From positions 84,049,980 through 84,113,979 of the forward strand of contig CP136063.1 of NCBI GenBank assembly GCA_032622095.1: a stretch of 64,000 nt of DNA, given 5' to 3'. This document shows, piece after piece, positions 31,740 through 42,938 of this stretch (positions are counted from its first letter, which is position 1; each line of letters begins with the position of its first letter). The DNA is from Siphonodentalium dalli. Lineage: Eukaryota > Mollusca > Scaphopoda > Gadilida > Siphonodentaliidae. The notes beneath the pieces are model-generated. The model worked only from the letters and a program-made list of their open reading frames with translations, had not been told where the DNA came from and ran no database searches. The translations under genes and the position numbers were made by a program.

Positions 31740-33000
31740 AACTTACATGAGGTGACTTGCCCGATCGCCCATGGATACAGCGGGTATTCGCTGCATGATA
31801 CGATGTCCCTTTCCGTGGTCAGGCAGTAGGGTCGGTGCGGTCGGTGCCTTTTTGGATTTTGCGTACCGGACAATACTGGCCAAAAGTTAGGGGTTATCGG
31901 TGGCGTTTTGCTCGAGCTATCGACTTGGGATTGGAACTTTGGTACATGCAGGTCCATTCTGCACGATAGTGCATGCCCCATATCGCTCGGACCCCTAGGG
32001 GGGTGCGGTCGGCGAGTGTTATTTTCTGCGTTTTTGTGTACATTTATAGCGAATTTTGACAACAGCTTATGGGTTAATTCATTCACTTCCGCTACAGCTA
32101 GCGACTTGTCCGATCGCCCATGGATACATAGGGGTATTCGCTGCATGATATGATGTCCTTTACGTGGTCAGACAGCCAGATGAGGTGCGGTCGGTTCCTT
32201 TTTGGATTTTGCGTACCGGACGGAACAGGGCGCAAGTTATGGGTTAACGGTGCCGTTTCCGCTCGAGCTATTCGCTTCATGACATGATGTCCCTTTCCGT
32301 GGTCAGGCAGCCAGATGAGGTGCGGTCGGTTCCTTTTTTGGATTTTGCGTACCGAACGGAACAGGGCGCGAGTTATGGGTTAACGGTGCCGTTTCCACTC
32401 GAGCTATTCGCTTCATGATATGTCCCTTTCCGTGGTCAGGCAGCTAGATGAGGTGCGGTCGGTGCCTTTTTTTTTTTGCGTACCTGACGGAACCGGCCGC
32501 AAGTTGCCGTTTCCGCTCAATATATCGACTTGCGGATTGGAAATTTGGTATAAACAGGTCTTTTCTGCACGATAGTACATGTCCCATCTCGGTCGACCCC
32601 TGGGGAGGTGCGATCGGCGGGCGTTATTTTAGGCGTTCTTGCGTACTTCATAGCGAATTCGACAGCAGCGTATATTCACTTCCGATGCACCTAGCGACTT
32701 GCCCGGGCGCAGAGGGGTATTCGCTGCTAATATGATATCCCTTCCCGTGGTCAGGACGCTAAGGGGTGCGCGGTCAGTGCCTTTTTTGGGCCGCAAGTTA
32801 GGCGTTAATGGTGCCGTTTCTGCTCGAGCTATCGACTTGGGGATTGGGAACTTTGGTACACACATGTCTATTATGCACGATAGTGCATGCCCATCTCGCT
32901 CGGGTCCATGGGGAGGTGCGGTCGGGTGCTACCCGGTGCGGTCGGGGCTGTTGGGTGCGGTCGGGGGCTGTCTGGTGCTGTGGGGTGCGGTCGGCTTTCA
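31740..33000. repeat. Complex degenerate tandem array
   Basis: Modules recur in order: 'TTCGCTGCATGATA.GATGTCC', 'CGTGGTCAGGCAG', 'GAGGTGCGGTCGGT.CCTTTTT', 'GTTAACGGTGCCGTTTC.GCTCGAG', 'GGAACTTTGGTA' and 'CACGATAGTGCATGCCC'. Starts are near 31755, 32102, 32275, 32405 and 32695, with lengths varying as modules drop out. It ends in GGTGCGGTCGGG-type short repeats (32915-32995). It is non-coding; frames on both strands are incidental. Confidence 0.75.
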
Positions 33001-33344
33001 GTAGGACCAGACAACCCGTAAGAATGCTCAATACCTGTAAAATAGATCACGAGAATAATGAATTAACTATTTGACACCATAAAACGACCATCTGTACTTG
33101 TTTTAAACATGAAAATAATTAGGTTGGACCCATGACTCCATGCGCCCGTTTATAAAAGGTTTTGGTAGCCAGATATTGACATCCAAAAGAGAAAGTTTCA
33201 GCACCTTTTGAATTGTTCTCACCCTAGCAAGAATTACAATGATCGTCCATAAGCGGCAGAATCTACTTTGGCATGAAATGTCAAATCGGACCCGTGGATC
33301 TTTAAAGATGCATTATCCGAATTAACGCTCGCAAATTAATATTT

Positions 33345-33693
33345 CCTTGGCTTCGGGAGTAAAAATATATGATTCTAGTCGTGGAACCCACCCATCAAAG
33401 CTCAGAATGATCAGACATCGATGTTTGTAATCTATTATTTTTCACCACCGATAATTTCAGGTGGCCCAGTAAACAGTCGACGAGAAGACTGTCTCTGACC
33501 AAATTACGGATGAAGATGGATAACTCTAAAATCAAGTGGCTTTTTTGTGTCAGATATTTGACAAACCAGCAAAATTTCTTTGAACAAAATGTTGATAAAT
33601 AACAGGTTTTGGGCAATTTTATACTATAGTTGACTGTGGATAACATTTGTGGGCAATTACTCGATTCTGATAACTGAAGCGGCATTTTAAATA

Positions 33694-33736
<43 letters not shown>

Positions 33737-33785
33737 GGAATATGATGATAAGGGGACCATCGAATCGGATTGAGTACCTTTAATT
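33345..33785 (+). repeat. Inverted copy of the 15575-15955 repeat, with (GTT)n expansion
   Basis: It matches the 3' end of the ORF at 15883-16296 and its downstream sequence. The coding part has lost one base relative to that ORF, so it is not functional. (GTT)n at 33695-33737 has about 14 units. The left homology limit is near 33345, just before 'TTGGCTTCGGGAGTAAA'. Confidence 0.75.
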
Positions 33786-33928
33786 GAAAAACAAAATATT
33801 TTTTACACAAAAGCAGTGACATCTAAACAGGAAATCGTTGGTATCTATGAATGGAGAGGTAAACCAGACCATGCGGACACATATGCCCGACCCATGTGGT
33901 CTGCTCGTTAGGCGTGAATAACGTTGAA

Positions 33929-34192
33929 ATGCGAAAGAATGCGCCAATCGATTCCATGCGCCCAAGAGATTTTTACCCTGAATTAATAGACGACGACAAG
34001 CGTGATATAATCTACCAGCATTTAAACCTATACCTGGTCCCACATGACTCGGGTAAGTGCTTTGACACGCGCATAGCACCACGCTTTGTTTGCGTCTGTT
34101 TCCAATCGAAGAACTGTACGCAGAATCCAAGTCCTCGCCCATTGGCGAGGGCTGCCAGCGACCAGAAAGTCTGCTGCGCTTTCAAAGAATAA
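33929..34192 (+). CDS. Unrecognised Cys-rich protein, probable exon
   Basis: An 87-codon frame from ATG to TAA; it is open further 5' to about 33896, so the true start may be a splice acceptor such as CTCGTTAG at 33910. The N-terminal half is hydrophilic (MRKNAPIDSMRPRDFYPE, DDDKRD). The C-terminal half has seven cysteines including CVC and CC (GKCFDTRIAPRFVCVC, QKVCC), as in secreted disulfide-rich proteins. A strong donor-like GGGTAAGT at 34051 offers an alternative end after 'VPHDSG'. The minus strand also has a long frame here, but it is less protein-like. The family is unknown. Confidence 0.35.
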   Translation: MRKNAPIDSMRPRDFYPELIDDDKRDIIYQHLNLYLVPHDSGKCFDTRIAPRFVCVCFQSKNCTQNPSPRPLARAASDQKVCCAFKE

Positions 34193-34194
34193 TT

Positions 34195-34815
34195 GATCAG
34201 AAAGTACAATAAGATAGTTCATAGTATTGCTATTCCACCATCAATTGTGTATCTTCTAATGGAGGGTGGGGATTACGAAGCGGGTCGATATTCACAGAAA
34301 TATTTGGTTAAGCGTCGGTTGAATATTCTTAGTAGCGTAAGCAACGTCGTCTGGTGTTCATTAATTCGTTGTTTATTATATTGGAATATTATTGGATTGA
34401 AACAGTTCTTATAATTTTAGTAGCCCACACGATAAGGTAAGCATGGATTGTCAATATCACGATAGCTTAGAACAACACTGCCTCATTTCTCTTGGATATT
34501 ATATTGAAATGAATTAAGGGGGTGTCAACTTGTCAAGTGACTGAATAGGGAGTTCCATTCAAATAACCAGAGAAAAAATTAAAGATTTGGCATTATTTAT
34601 AGCAGTGAATTCATACGGTATTGAAAACAATAGATATTTATCTGGCGGTCGGCTTGGAAACTGTTCCACTATAATTTGGATTGTACATATTTTTGAATTT
34701 TCTACTAATTTTTAAAAGAATGTCAGGTTTTGTAATTATATAAAACAAATTCAAAAATAAATTTATAGCAAAAAACATAATTTACCTAGCCCACCCGCCA
34801 TTTAAATGTTATGAC
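34195..34815. other. Intergenic stretch, nothing recognised
   Basis: AT-rich sequence between the Cys-rich exon and the next MITE. Confidence 0.35.
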
Positions 34816-34818
34816 TAT

Positions 34819-35095
34819 TTAACTCTGTCTATGCTAAATACTCATTGACGACTAGTTCCCTTGGGACATGTTCAGATAATAAGATATTTGAACATTTCCC
34901 ATGATCGTTTGTTGAACTTATTATCTGAACATTTCCCACCAATGAATATGAATAATTCTGCTCTGGTATTATCTTTTTTCTGTCTATCGTCTGCTTTTAT
35001 TACCTGAATACCCCTCCAAATTAATAATAAACCATTCGAATGTACACTGTTATAACTGAATGGGATAATCTATTTAGTATAGACAATGCTAATAA
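34819..35095 (-). mobile_element. TTAA-type MITE
   Basis: The left edge TTAA-CTCTGTCTATGCTAAATAC and right edge 'TTTAGTATAGACAATGCTAA' are the family's inverted ends. The centre has the diagnostic hairpin 'GTTCAGATAATAAG...CTTATTATCTGAAC'. TTAA duplication with CCCTTT-like ends is typical of piggyBac-type elements. Other members are at 35192-35832, 42935-43229, 54785-54945 and 55554-56552. Confidence 0.65.
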
Positions 35096-35191
35096 TATGT
35101 CTGCTTTAAACCCCGGACAACTGCTTCATATATAACTTTTACTCCGGAGATAGTTTTGAAATACTCAATCAAAATTGGTGCCTTGATCTCC

Positions 35192-35832
35192 TTAACCTTT
35201 CTATGATAAATGGATTCTCCCATCAAGTTAAAAAAGTGTACGTCGGAATGGACCATTATTGATTTGGAGGGATGTACATGTAATATAAGAAGAAGACAGA
35301 TAATAAATGGGCAGAATTAGTCGTATTTATTAACCCTTTACCCAACAAACCGGCCAAAACCGGCCAAATAAAGCTTCAACAGCCTACAATATCTTCGGTC
35401 TGTCTCAATAGAACCATACAAATATGGATATCATTGGAATCGGCTCCTTGACCACATTGTGATAGTTACAGTTATGCCCTGTGCCAATGCATTCTCTTAT
35501 ATATGCGAGTCGACCATAGGTCGCCTCGCATATATAAGAGAATGCATTGGCCTAAAAAAAATCATTTTTTAACACTTTTTACCATTTTTTCTTACATTCT
35601 TTAACAATTTTATAATTTTTAATGTGTTAAGCCAATGCATTCTCTTATATATGCGAGGCGACCTATGGTCGACTCGCATATATAAGAGAATGCATTGGCA
35701 CAGGGCCCTTCAGATAGTAACTTAATTCAACAACCGCGCGACCTATATGGTCATTTGTTGAACTTATTATCAGAACATTTCAGACGGGATAACTACTCAC
35801 CAACGAGTGTTTAGTATATACAGGTTTAATGG
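35192..35832 (+). mobile_element. TTAA-type MITE interrupted by other sequence
   Basis: The 5' part (35192-35335) starts TTAACCTTTCTATGATAAATGG. The 3' part (35750-35832) has 'TTGAACTTATTATC', 'GGGATAACTACTC' and 'GTTTAGTATATACAGGTTTAA'. Roughly 400 bp between them, including the nested palindrome, appears to be inserted. Confidence 0.6.
35476..35706. mobile_element. Doubly nested palindrome (231 bp)
   Basis: The outer 76-bp arms (35476-35551 and 35631-35706) are exact reverse complements. Each arm is also a hairpin: a 26-bp perfect stem beginning CCAATGCATTCTC continues past one mismatch into CGACC-ATA-GGTCG. The AT-rich spacer between arms has ACATTCTTTAACAATTTT-type sequence. Exact symmetry of both levels indicates a very young or gene-converted insertion. 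Confidence 0.9.
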
Positions 35833-36089
35833 AATAATATCTCATTCGAATACAACTTTATCAATTAGCTATAGGTTATCGGCCGCAATAAGTAGAACGC
35901 TGCCCCCATCATACGTAACAACAGTCGGCCAATAAGTGAAAAACACGGCCAATAAGTAGAAAGGCGGTCAATAAGTTAACTTAAATAACGTCATATGTAT
36001 TTAGCTCGATCGGCAAAGAATACTGAGTCGATGGAAGATAGATTACAGTTGCTTTCGGATGAATTACGGTACGGACTGTCACTGATCTT

Positions 36090-37760
36090 GAGAGTAAATA
36101 TACAATACACTACAATAATTAATTTGTATAGCGCTCAATATTATGAGTACATATTCAACAGCGCTTTACACTACATCGAGCTCATTGCCTACTCAGCATA
36201 ATACATGTACATGCACATATATCTAGGAATTAAATGCTACATCAAAGAGATATGTTTTGAGGCCGGTCTTAAACTTGTTTAAATCAGTGAATATTTTCAA
36301 GTTAGGTGGAATGCTATTCCATAGATGTGGACCTGCAAATGAAAATGCCCTATCGCCAAACGTTTTCTGTTTGTTGAAAGGAATGTACAAAGGCATACTA
36401 CTATCAGATCGTAATTCATATGTACACACATTTCTGTCTTTGGTCATATCCTGTATATACAATGGTGACATGTTATTACGAGATTTGAATACAAGCAAAA
36501 TAATTTTGAACATGATTCGATACTCCACTGGCAGCCAGTGTAATTGCTTGAGAACTGGAGTTATATGTTCATGCCGAGGAGTGTATGATACAACTCGCGC
36601 CGCAGCATTTAGCACTTTTTGCAGGCGATCACACTGGTAATCCGGTAGTCCATACAGTAAAGAATTACAGAAATCTAAGTGTGACGTGACAAAAGCATGG
36701 ACCAATGTCTTAGTTGAGTCTACATCGAGGTATTGTCTAATTTGTCGGATTTTGTATAAACCTCTGAACGCCTTCTTACACATATTAGAGATATGGTTAT
36801 CCATTGTCATGTTTGTGTCAAAATACGATCCCAGGTTGCGAACATGCAGTGTCCTTTGTTGGTATGTCGGCGTCTCCCACATGAATTGAACTGATGTTGA
36901 CTTTCTGAAGTTGTTGTCGAGAACCAATGATTATGAATTCAGTCTTATCGTCATTTATCATGAGTCGGTTGGTAATCATCCACGCTCTAATGTCCACAAT
37001 ACAGTTCTCCACAATTTGACGGGCTTTAGTTTCGCCTCTCTCTGTCGGTCGAAATGAAAAGTAGATTTGGGTATCATCTGCATATCCGTGAACATCGGGG
37101 AGGTGACTTTCAACAACTGAGACAACTTCCTTGTGGAACTCCGCACTCGATGGGGACATTTGTAGACTTTGAGCCATTAATGGATATTTGCTGTGATCGG
37201 TTCGCGAGGTAAGATTTCAACCAGATAGCTGCAGTGCCGCGAACACCAAAGTCAGATTGTAGAGTATCTAAAAGAATATCATGGCGGACGGTGTCGAAAG
37301 CAGCGCTCAAATCTAGTAGCACAAGCAGAGTGACCTTTCTTGTTTCCATGCTGCAGAGAATATCATTTTTGGACTTTAAGCAGCGCGGTTTCAGTTGAAT
37401 GGTGTTGACGGAAAGCAGAAGTGTTTATTGGAAGAGGTGCATGTTGTTCGCTGTGCCGAATGAGTTGGTCTATCACTGCCTTTTCACACAATTTAGAAAT
37501 GAGGATATAGGTTGCTGACGGGTCGGAAGTTCTTGAAAACAAGGTCAGCACCGGATTTCTTGAGAAGAGGGTGAACTATGGCTGTTTTCCAGCTACTGGG
37601 AACATGTCCTTGGCTTAATGATAGGTTTATCAACTGGGTGATGATAGGTACCAGGGAGTCACATTTCTTGAATAGCGTTGTTGGTATATAGGATCGAGTT
37701 CACGAGATGCATTTGAAGAGCGTTTGATGATTTTAACGACGTCGTCATGTGGATGAACTA
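36090..37760 (-). mobile_element. L2/CR1-like LINE, 5'-truncated and frameshifted
   Basis: In order on the minus strand: 'ELDPI' (37690), 'VPSSWKTAIVHPLLKKSG' (37590), 'FRQHHSTETALLKV', palm 'LLVLLDLSAAFDTV' (37320), 'CGVPQGS', 'YADDTQIYFSF' (37080) and the post-RT domain with 'LDFCNSLLYGLP', 'LHWLPVEYRI' and 'FGDRAFSFAGPHLWNSIP', ending at a stop at 36223. The 3' UTR has 'GTAAAGCGC' and 'GAGCGCTATACAA', typical of this LINE group. A deletion between CGVPQGS and YADD and several frame changes inactivate it. Confidence 0.85.
36223..36927 (-). pseudogene. LINE ORF2 C-terminal part (open 234 codons)
   Basis: This is the longest intact piece of the L2-like LINE, covering the thumb and post-RT region. 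It begins downstream of the catalytic YADD, which lies in a different frame (36818-37177). It cannot make an active reverse transcriptase alone. Confidence 0.8.
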
Positions 37761-37956
37761 CATGTATCCGTATCAATACCAATCCCAGTGGAAACAGACA
37801 ATACTGTGAAATCACTGCATGTTCTTCACAAAGTTCACAAGAATAAAATTGCTGGAATAATTGTTAATTTATTAATGCACACAATGCTATTTATCTATGT
37901 TAATATTTTCATCCTGTGAAACAACACTTTCCAATGTTGCTAATTAATAAAATACT

Positions 37957-38084
37957 TATTAGTTGGTTGTTTCCACATTGACCGAAATATGAGGCCTCGG
38001 TCTGTCGTATTAGCCTTCGGCCTGTGGCCAATACGACAGACCTCGACCTCATAACTCGGCCAATATGGAAACAACCAATTAATA
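37957..38084. repeat. Long hairpin (MITE-like)
   Basis: Arms of about 60 bp, 'TTAGTTGGTTGTTTCCA...CTGTCGTATT' and its near-complement, meet at a GCCTTCGGCC centre. Confidence 0.85.
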
Positions 38085-38089
38085 ACATA

Positions 38090-39050
38090 TATTAGATCAT
38101 ATATGAATACCTTGAAAATAATCAAACAGAACATGAACAATGATAGGTTGATAATCCTCATGCAGTGTTCACGTGCGGTCGTTTTCTCTGTTGGCATCCA
38201 TCATAATACGGCGCAAACACTTTTTTAAATTTTAAATCACGTTGACTCAATAAATCAGACTCATTGTATTGTAGATCAGCAATGATTTCCATACAACAAA
38301 CAATTTGTGTGTGCATTCATTCTATAGTATGGCCCATAACAAGATATATGTGTAAACAATTCGTATTATCTCACGATAGCTGACAAAACAAAATGAAATG
38401 GCGGAATTTTTTTTTTTTTTGTCATCACGAATGAGATAATTACCATATCCAACAAAAAAGAACCGATGTTCTGTTTATTATATGCTCCGCTCAGTCGGCC
38501 CATGGCTCAACTCGAATGAAGAGTAAAACAGTGCAAATCCGTATACCCAAGCTGAATCATGGTAATGAGATTATGCATAAAAAATAGTTCCATTTTTTTT
38601 CAGACAGATTGGTTGAGGGATAAAGGGGCTAACACCAATGTATGTTGGAAAAAAAAAAAATTTGATCACATATATTACAATTTTTCAACATGAGCACTCC
38701 GGGCCTTTTAGTTTTTTTTAATTAATTCATCTATACTGAATTACTTTTAATTGTAGCGCGGATGAATACGAGTGAGATATCGATATCTCACTAGACGAAT
38801 AACGGTATTTAATACCACTGTTTCAAGGGTAGCTTGGCACATAATAAAACATGTAATCTGCAAAATGAGAAACAAATTGTTGCATACTGAAATTTCAGAA
38901 TGGGCATAAAGATAAATGTACAACTATTTACAAGGGCAGTTAAACTTAGAGATTATATTCATGATACTGAGCTGCGGATTTGATCTCGTCCAAGGGGGTT
39001 CAATTCAAACATTTCAAACAATACATAATTCCATTTTAACACTGTATTAA
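38090..39050. other. Intergenic stretch with a few short palindromes
   Basis: AT-rich. A perfect GTGAGATATCGATATCTCAC palindrome lies near 38780. Poly-T and poly-A runs occur. No supported ORF was seen. Confidence 0.4.
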
Positions 39051-39237
39051 ATTACAATACAATAATATCCCGAAAGGTAATGGTCCATTAGATTTAAAAC
39101 ACTGATAAATATACAATTTTCGAAGAACATGCCCATCGATAGACGTAAACATTTCAAACACTACCTACAATTACAATAATATCCCGAAAGGCCATGGTCC
39201 ATTGGATTTCAAAAACTGATAAATATACAATTTTATC
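39050..39237. repeat. Direct duplication, ~65 bp
   Basis: 'TTACAATA..ATAATATCCCGAAAGG' to 'GATAAATATACAATTTT' appears at about 39052-39120 and again at 39172-39235. Confidence 0.8.
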
Positions 39238-39239
39238 GG

Positions 39240-42200
39240 CAACTGACGTTCTCCAGCAACGACGCTACTGAACCACAGTGTCTAACTCATTAGTTGTTTT
39301 GAGCTCGTTATCAGCTCGAAAATCACACATGATTTTCCCATGCAAACGAACCGGAGCCCGTCAGTTTTGTAAATGTAAGGGTAGGAGCTGTTGAAAGGAA
39401 ACGAGTCGGAGACCACCATGACAACTCGTATTTCTAAAATGCATGCTTAGAACAAAAACGGCAGATCATATTGATTATATATAAACGCGATTGGACAGTA
39501 TGTTGATGGTATATCACAATTATCGTAAGTATCATGGCTTATCTTGTCTTTCTTCATCTCAAAACTGATGCCGAAGTTGGAATTTACGGATTTCAAGGCA
39601 AAATCTGGCTGATCGCCTCATTATATGGACAAACCCGGAAGCATCTATCAATCATCTTATAACTGTAGGTTCTGTATACATTCATCTCAATCCGAACAAA
39701 TGGAGCGAAAGTATCTCGCCAAAACGACTTCCATCGACAGCGTAAGTTTTCAACCATAACACTGGCACTCCCATGATTGATTTCCAACTGGAATCTCACA
39801 GGCATTCTGAATTTACCAGTAGTCTTTTTACTTTAAACATATTTTATTTGTATATCGAATAATACAAAAGGGATTGGGGACAAGTTACAAAACTTACCAG
39901 TAGTCTTTGAATGGCTAGCGGCCTGAGGGGGGAACAGGATCCACCATGTTTCGGTCCGGTGTGACAACATTTTGTTTAATCTCAACCTGAAAATTACAAA
40001 TCCTAGCATTTAGATTGGCCTCGAGCTTTCCAAAGTGTTGGACTTTTCCCAACTGCACGCGATGACATCCCAAAGGTTGGAAGATTTCCAACTGATAGCC
40101 ATTTCATCCAAAAATTTGACCTAAAGTAGGAAAATATGCAAATGTTGGTCTAAATACAACAAATTGCCCACTAATACATTGTTGGAAAACCAAACTACGA
40201 GAACAATTTCAACCTGGTGAAAATTTTCCAACCAATGTTTGCCAGGAATGAAATCTCCAACTACTGAATTTTTTGTACCTGAGTTGCGGCTGGTGTTTCT
40301 ATGAACACCATAGCTAAATACGCATGCAGTACCAAGTAACATCATAGGATGATCAGTTAACCAAGGTGCCTGTTTACATGTTTTCGATGCGCCGCAATAT
40401 CGATTCGTTCGCGCTGTGTGTTTCTGGTATATTTCTAAGCCTGTTCTCCTGAAAATAAACTCATATTGAACTTATTTCACATACACATGTTAATAAGCCC
40501 ATATCGGCATTATATGAATCTGAATTACGCTTATGAACGTAAATCGACTTACCATATTCACGCTCTTTATAATGTGTTTTCACTGTGGCCCTCGCCATAA
40601 AATTGAATAACATGTCCACTGTGGGCTTATTTCATTATCAAATAATTCCAATTATGACACTACATGTGTAAATATTTAATTCTATTATGAACCTATTTGC
40701 ACGAGGATATGTTGATTTTTCTCAAATAGGTTCATAATCGTCCTATAATATTCATGTAGCGTCGGTAGCTTCTAAAAGGTTGTACCTCAGGAAAATCAAA
40801 TTGTTCAGGAGATACAAAAAAAAACTATTTATCTAGGGAACAATAATTTGTATCTGCAACTAACTTTGCACAATAACCTCATATCACAGTTGTTATAATA
40901 TTTGTCACTTTCATATTCAATTATTTTCTAATTGATGAGAAAACGTGATGTTATGGTGTTATACGACTTTTGGAAGAAAATTACAGGAATCTTGCTCGTA
41001 CGACCTTTGACGTGTGACAGTTTGTTTTAACGATTCTCGCGGCCTCGTTAGTCCCTGTCACCCAGAACAATGAGGACACGCACTCCTGCAATTCTTCTTC
41101 AAAACAATACAATAAGAATTATCCTACCATGCAGCTAGGAACGGTTTCGAGAATAAATTATACGACATTTTGGAATTAACGATAATTTTCGTTGCGAACC
41201 CATATACGACATTTTAGACCACGAATTTCCCTGGAAAAAAAAAATTGTATCTTTTCTCGAAATATTGACAAGTTATCTGACGAATCTATGTAATCGAACC
41301 CGTAGATTCCGAAAATGCAATAAAAGGTTCGCGTCAAATGGCAGGTACGACCTTTCAAAAGCCCACCGACGATAGGTTCATATTGGAGTATTTGATTCTG
41401 AAATAAAGAGAGGATGGTCGAAAAGATCGAGTGGTCTTTTCCTTCACCCCACGATTTGTTAATTTGAGGATATCTGAACATAGAAAATCGTCATATCCGA
41501 ACGCTGCAAAATTTTAATTCAATGTTGTATGGGGTAGAGCCCACGAGCTTTAATACGGGATGTGGGGGGTGCCCTCGGTGTCCCTTTAAGTTGGATGTTT
41601 GAGTAGTTGCTGAGCGAGTCGTATATATGGTGCGCTGACACGAGGAACGGGGCCCGTGTTATATGGTTAAAATGGTGTTAGTTGTATTAGTTATGCCCGA
41701 GTACTCTCCAAACAAGCATTCTGAAAATTCAAGGACTTTCTCGGCATATAAACATGTGTGTTGTACCCCCCCCCCCCCCCCCCGCAAATCATACATTTTT
41801 GCGTCGACAGTTTATGGCAATACTATGTTACTATGTTAAGAGAGCTTTTGCATTAGCTGTAACGTGTTGTTTAGATTTTTCTCTCTCCCTCCCATCCTCC
41901 CCTGGGCACGGACGTAGATGGAAGCATGTATTGAGAAAATAATGATATATACAGTGTTTGGTAGACTTTAATAGCTGATAATATATGTGAATGGTATTAA
42001 CAACAGATATATGCACGTTTTTGTATGGTTTTTTTGTGTTGGTATTTTCGTTATTTTGATTAAAATTTTATATGTACATATTGGACAGTAACAGTGTGTT
42101 CTGATCCGTTCCTGACTCCCGAAGAAAGGAAAGAACGGCAAACGGGCCGAACATATGTGGGTATGCCCTTCCCAAACTCGTGAAATTTCGAGTTGGGACC

Positions 42201-42410
42201 TTCACCTACAGTGAATTACATTATTAATGAACAGATAATAACTAAGAAATATATTCCCCGCGTTATTTTTTCTACTTTAAAAGGTATAAGGTTCCCTGTC
42301 AAAACTTCAAAAAGTTCCCAGGTTTTGTACTGGTGGAATATGATCTCTACGGGCGTTAGCCAGAGTATAGATTCATGGCATGATCTAGAGAACAGGCTGA
42401 TCAGGGAGTC
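39240..42410. other. Long stretch without a supported gene
   Basis: Mostly unique AT-rich sequence upstream of the alpha-arrestin promoter. It has a poly-C run (41767-41783), a short hairpin at 40700-40733 (ATTATGAACCTATTT and complement) and several short frames without recognisable features. Confidence 0.4.
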
Positions 42411-42414
42411 AAGT

Positions 42415-42422
42415 TGACGTCA
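42415..42422. promoter_or_regulatory. Consensus CRE (TGACGTCA)
   Basis: A perfect 8-bp CREB/ATF palindrome 175 bp upstream of the alpha-arrestin ATG. A half site TGACGT follows at about 42449 and another near 42544. Confidence 0.5.
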
Positions 42423-42514
42423 TATCCTAAGTTCTCAGTCGGCTCTCCTGACGTACATGCATCTCACCTCCGTCTTCTCTTATTTGTGTTGCAGATTCAC
42501 TATAGACGTTAAAC

Positions 42515-42531
42515 CACGTGGATATCACGTG
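42515..42531. promoter_or_regulatory. Carbohydrate response element (two E-boxes, N5 spacing)
   Basis: CACGTG at 42515-42520 and CACGTG at 42526-42531 are separated by GATAT. Two E-boxes five bases apart is the binding layout of MondoA/ChREBP with Mlx, the glucose-sensing factors that drive the mammalian alpha-arrestin TXNIP. It stands 66 bp before the start codon of an alpha-arrestin exon. The sequence match is direct; function is inferred. If the AG at 42493-42494 is a real splice acceptor, the site would lie in a 5' UTR exon. Confidence 0.6.
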
Positions 42532-42596
42532 ATGTGTTTTTCTTGACGTGATGCGGAAATTCGATATTTGGCCTGTTTAATACAGCTCAGAACGCC

Positions 42597-42714
42597 ATGG
42601 GGAAGGAGGATAGTATCGAAATCATGCACAGTGGGCTAGGGAAGGTACTACGCCCTGGCCAATCCATAGAAGGCACCGCATTTGTGACACTCAAAGACGA
42701 AACGAAAGTCAAAG
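42597..42714 (+). CDS. First coding exon of an alpha-arrestin (arrestin-domain protein)
   Basis: ATG opens 39 codons plus one base, ending at a consensus donor AAAG|GTGAGT. The peptide begins MGKEDSIEIMHSGLGKVLRP and continues GQSIEGTAFVTLKDETKVKG. 'G.VL.PG..IEG...V.L......VKG' is the opening of the arrestin N-fold, in which two beta-strands flank a P-G turn. Alpha-arrestins are cytosolic adaptors that link membrane cargo to NEDD4-type ligases; the TXNIP branch also limits glucose uptake. The codons are well balanced, unlike the surrounding AT-rich DNA. A pyrimidine-rich TTATTTGTGTTGCAG precedes 42495 and may be an upstream acceptor. Further exons were not found; a MITE-filled intron follows. 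Confidence 0.6.
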
Positions 42715-42729
42715 GTGAGTATCGACTAC

Positions 42730-42938
42730 ATAATTACCAAGACCGATTTTTTTATCAACTCATATTTCGTTGATTATTTTTCAAATGTATTGATTATAAT
42801 AATGTGATACATTGATGGAAAGAGCTCTAAGAGCTCTTTCCATCAATGTATCACATTATTATAATCAATAAATTTGAAAAATGATCAAAGGAAATATGGG
42901 TTGATACAAAAAATCGGACTTGGCACTGAAAGGGTTAA
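42730..42938. mobile_element. TTAA palindromic MITE in the arrestin intron
   Basis: A near-complete palindrome centred on GAGCTCTAAGAGCTC, with ends 'ACCGATTTTT.TATCAA' and 'TTGATACAAAAAATCGG', closing with CTTGGCACTGAAAGGG and TTAA (42935-42938). The left TTAACCCTTTCAG end is eroded. A better-preserved copy is at 59592-59841. Confidence 0.75.

Noticed and set aside
39593-39805. 70-codon minus-strand ORF with a nearby GTAAGT/CAG pair
   Set aside because: Protein-like in places, but joining to the only upstream candidate exon closes the frame, and the length is within chance.
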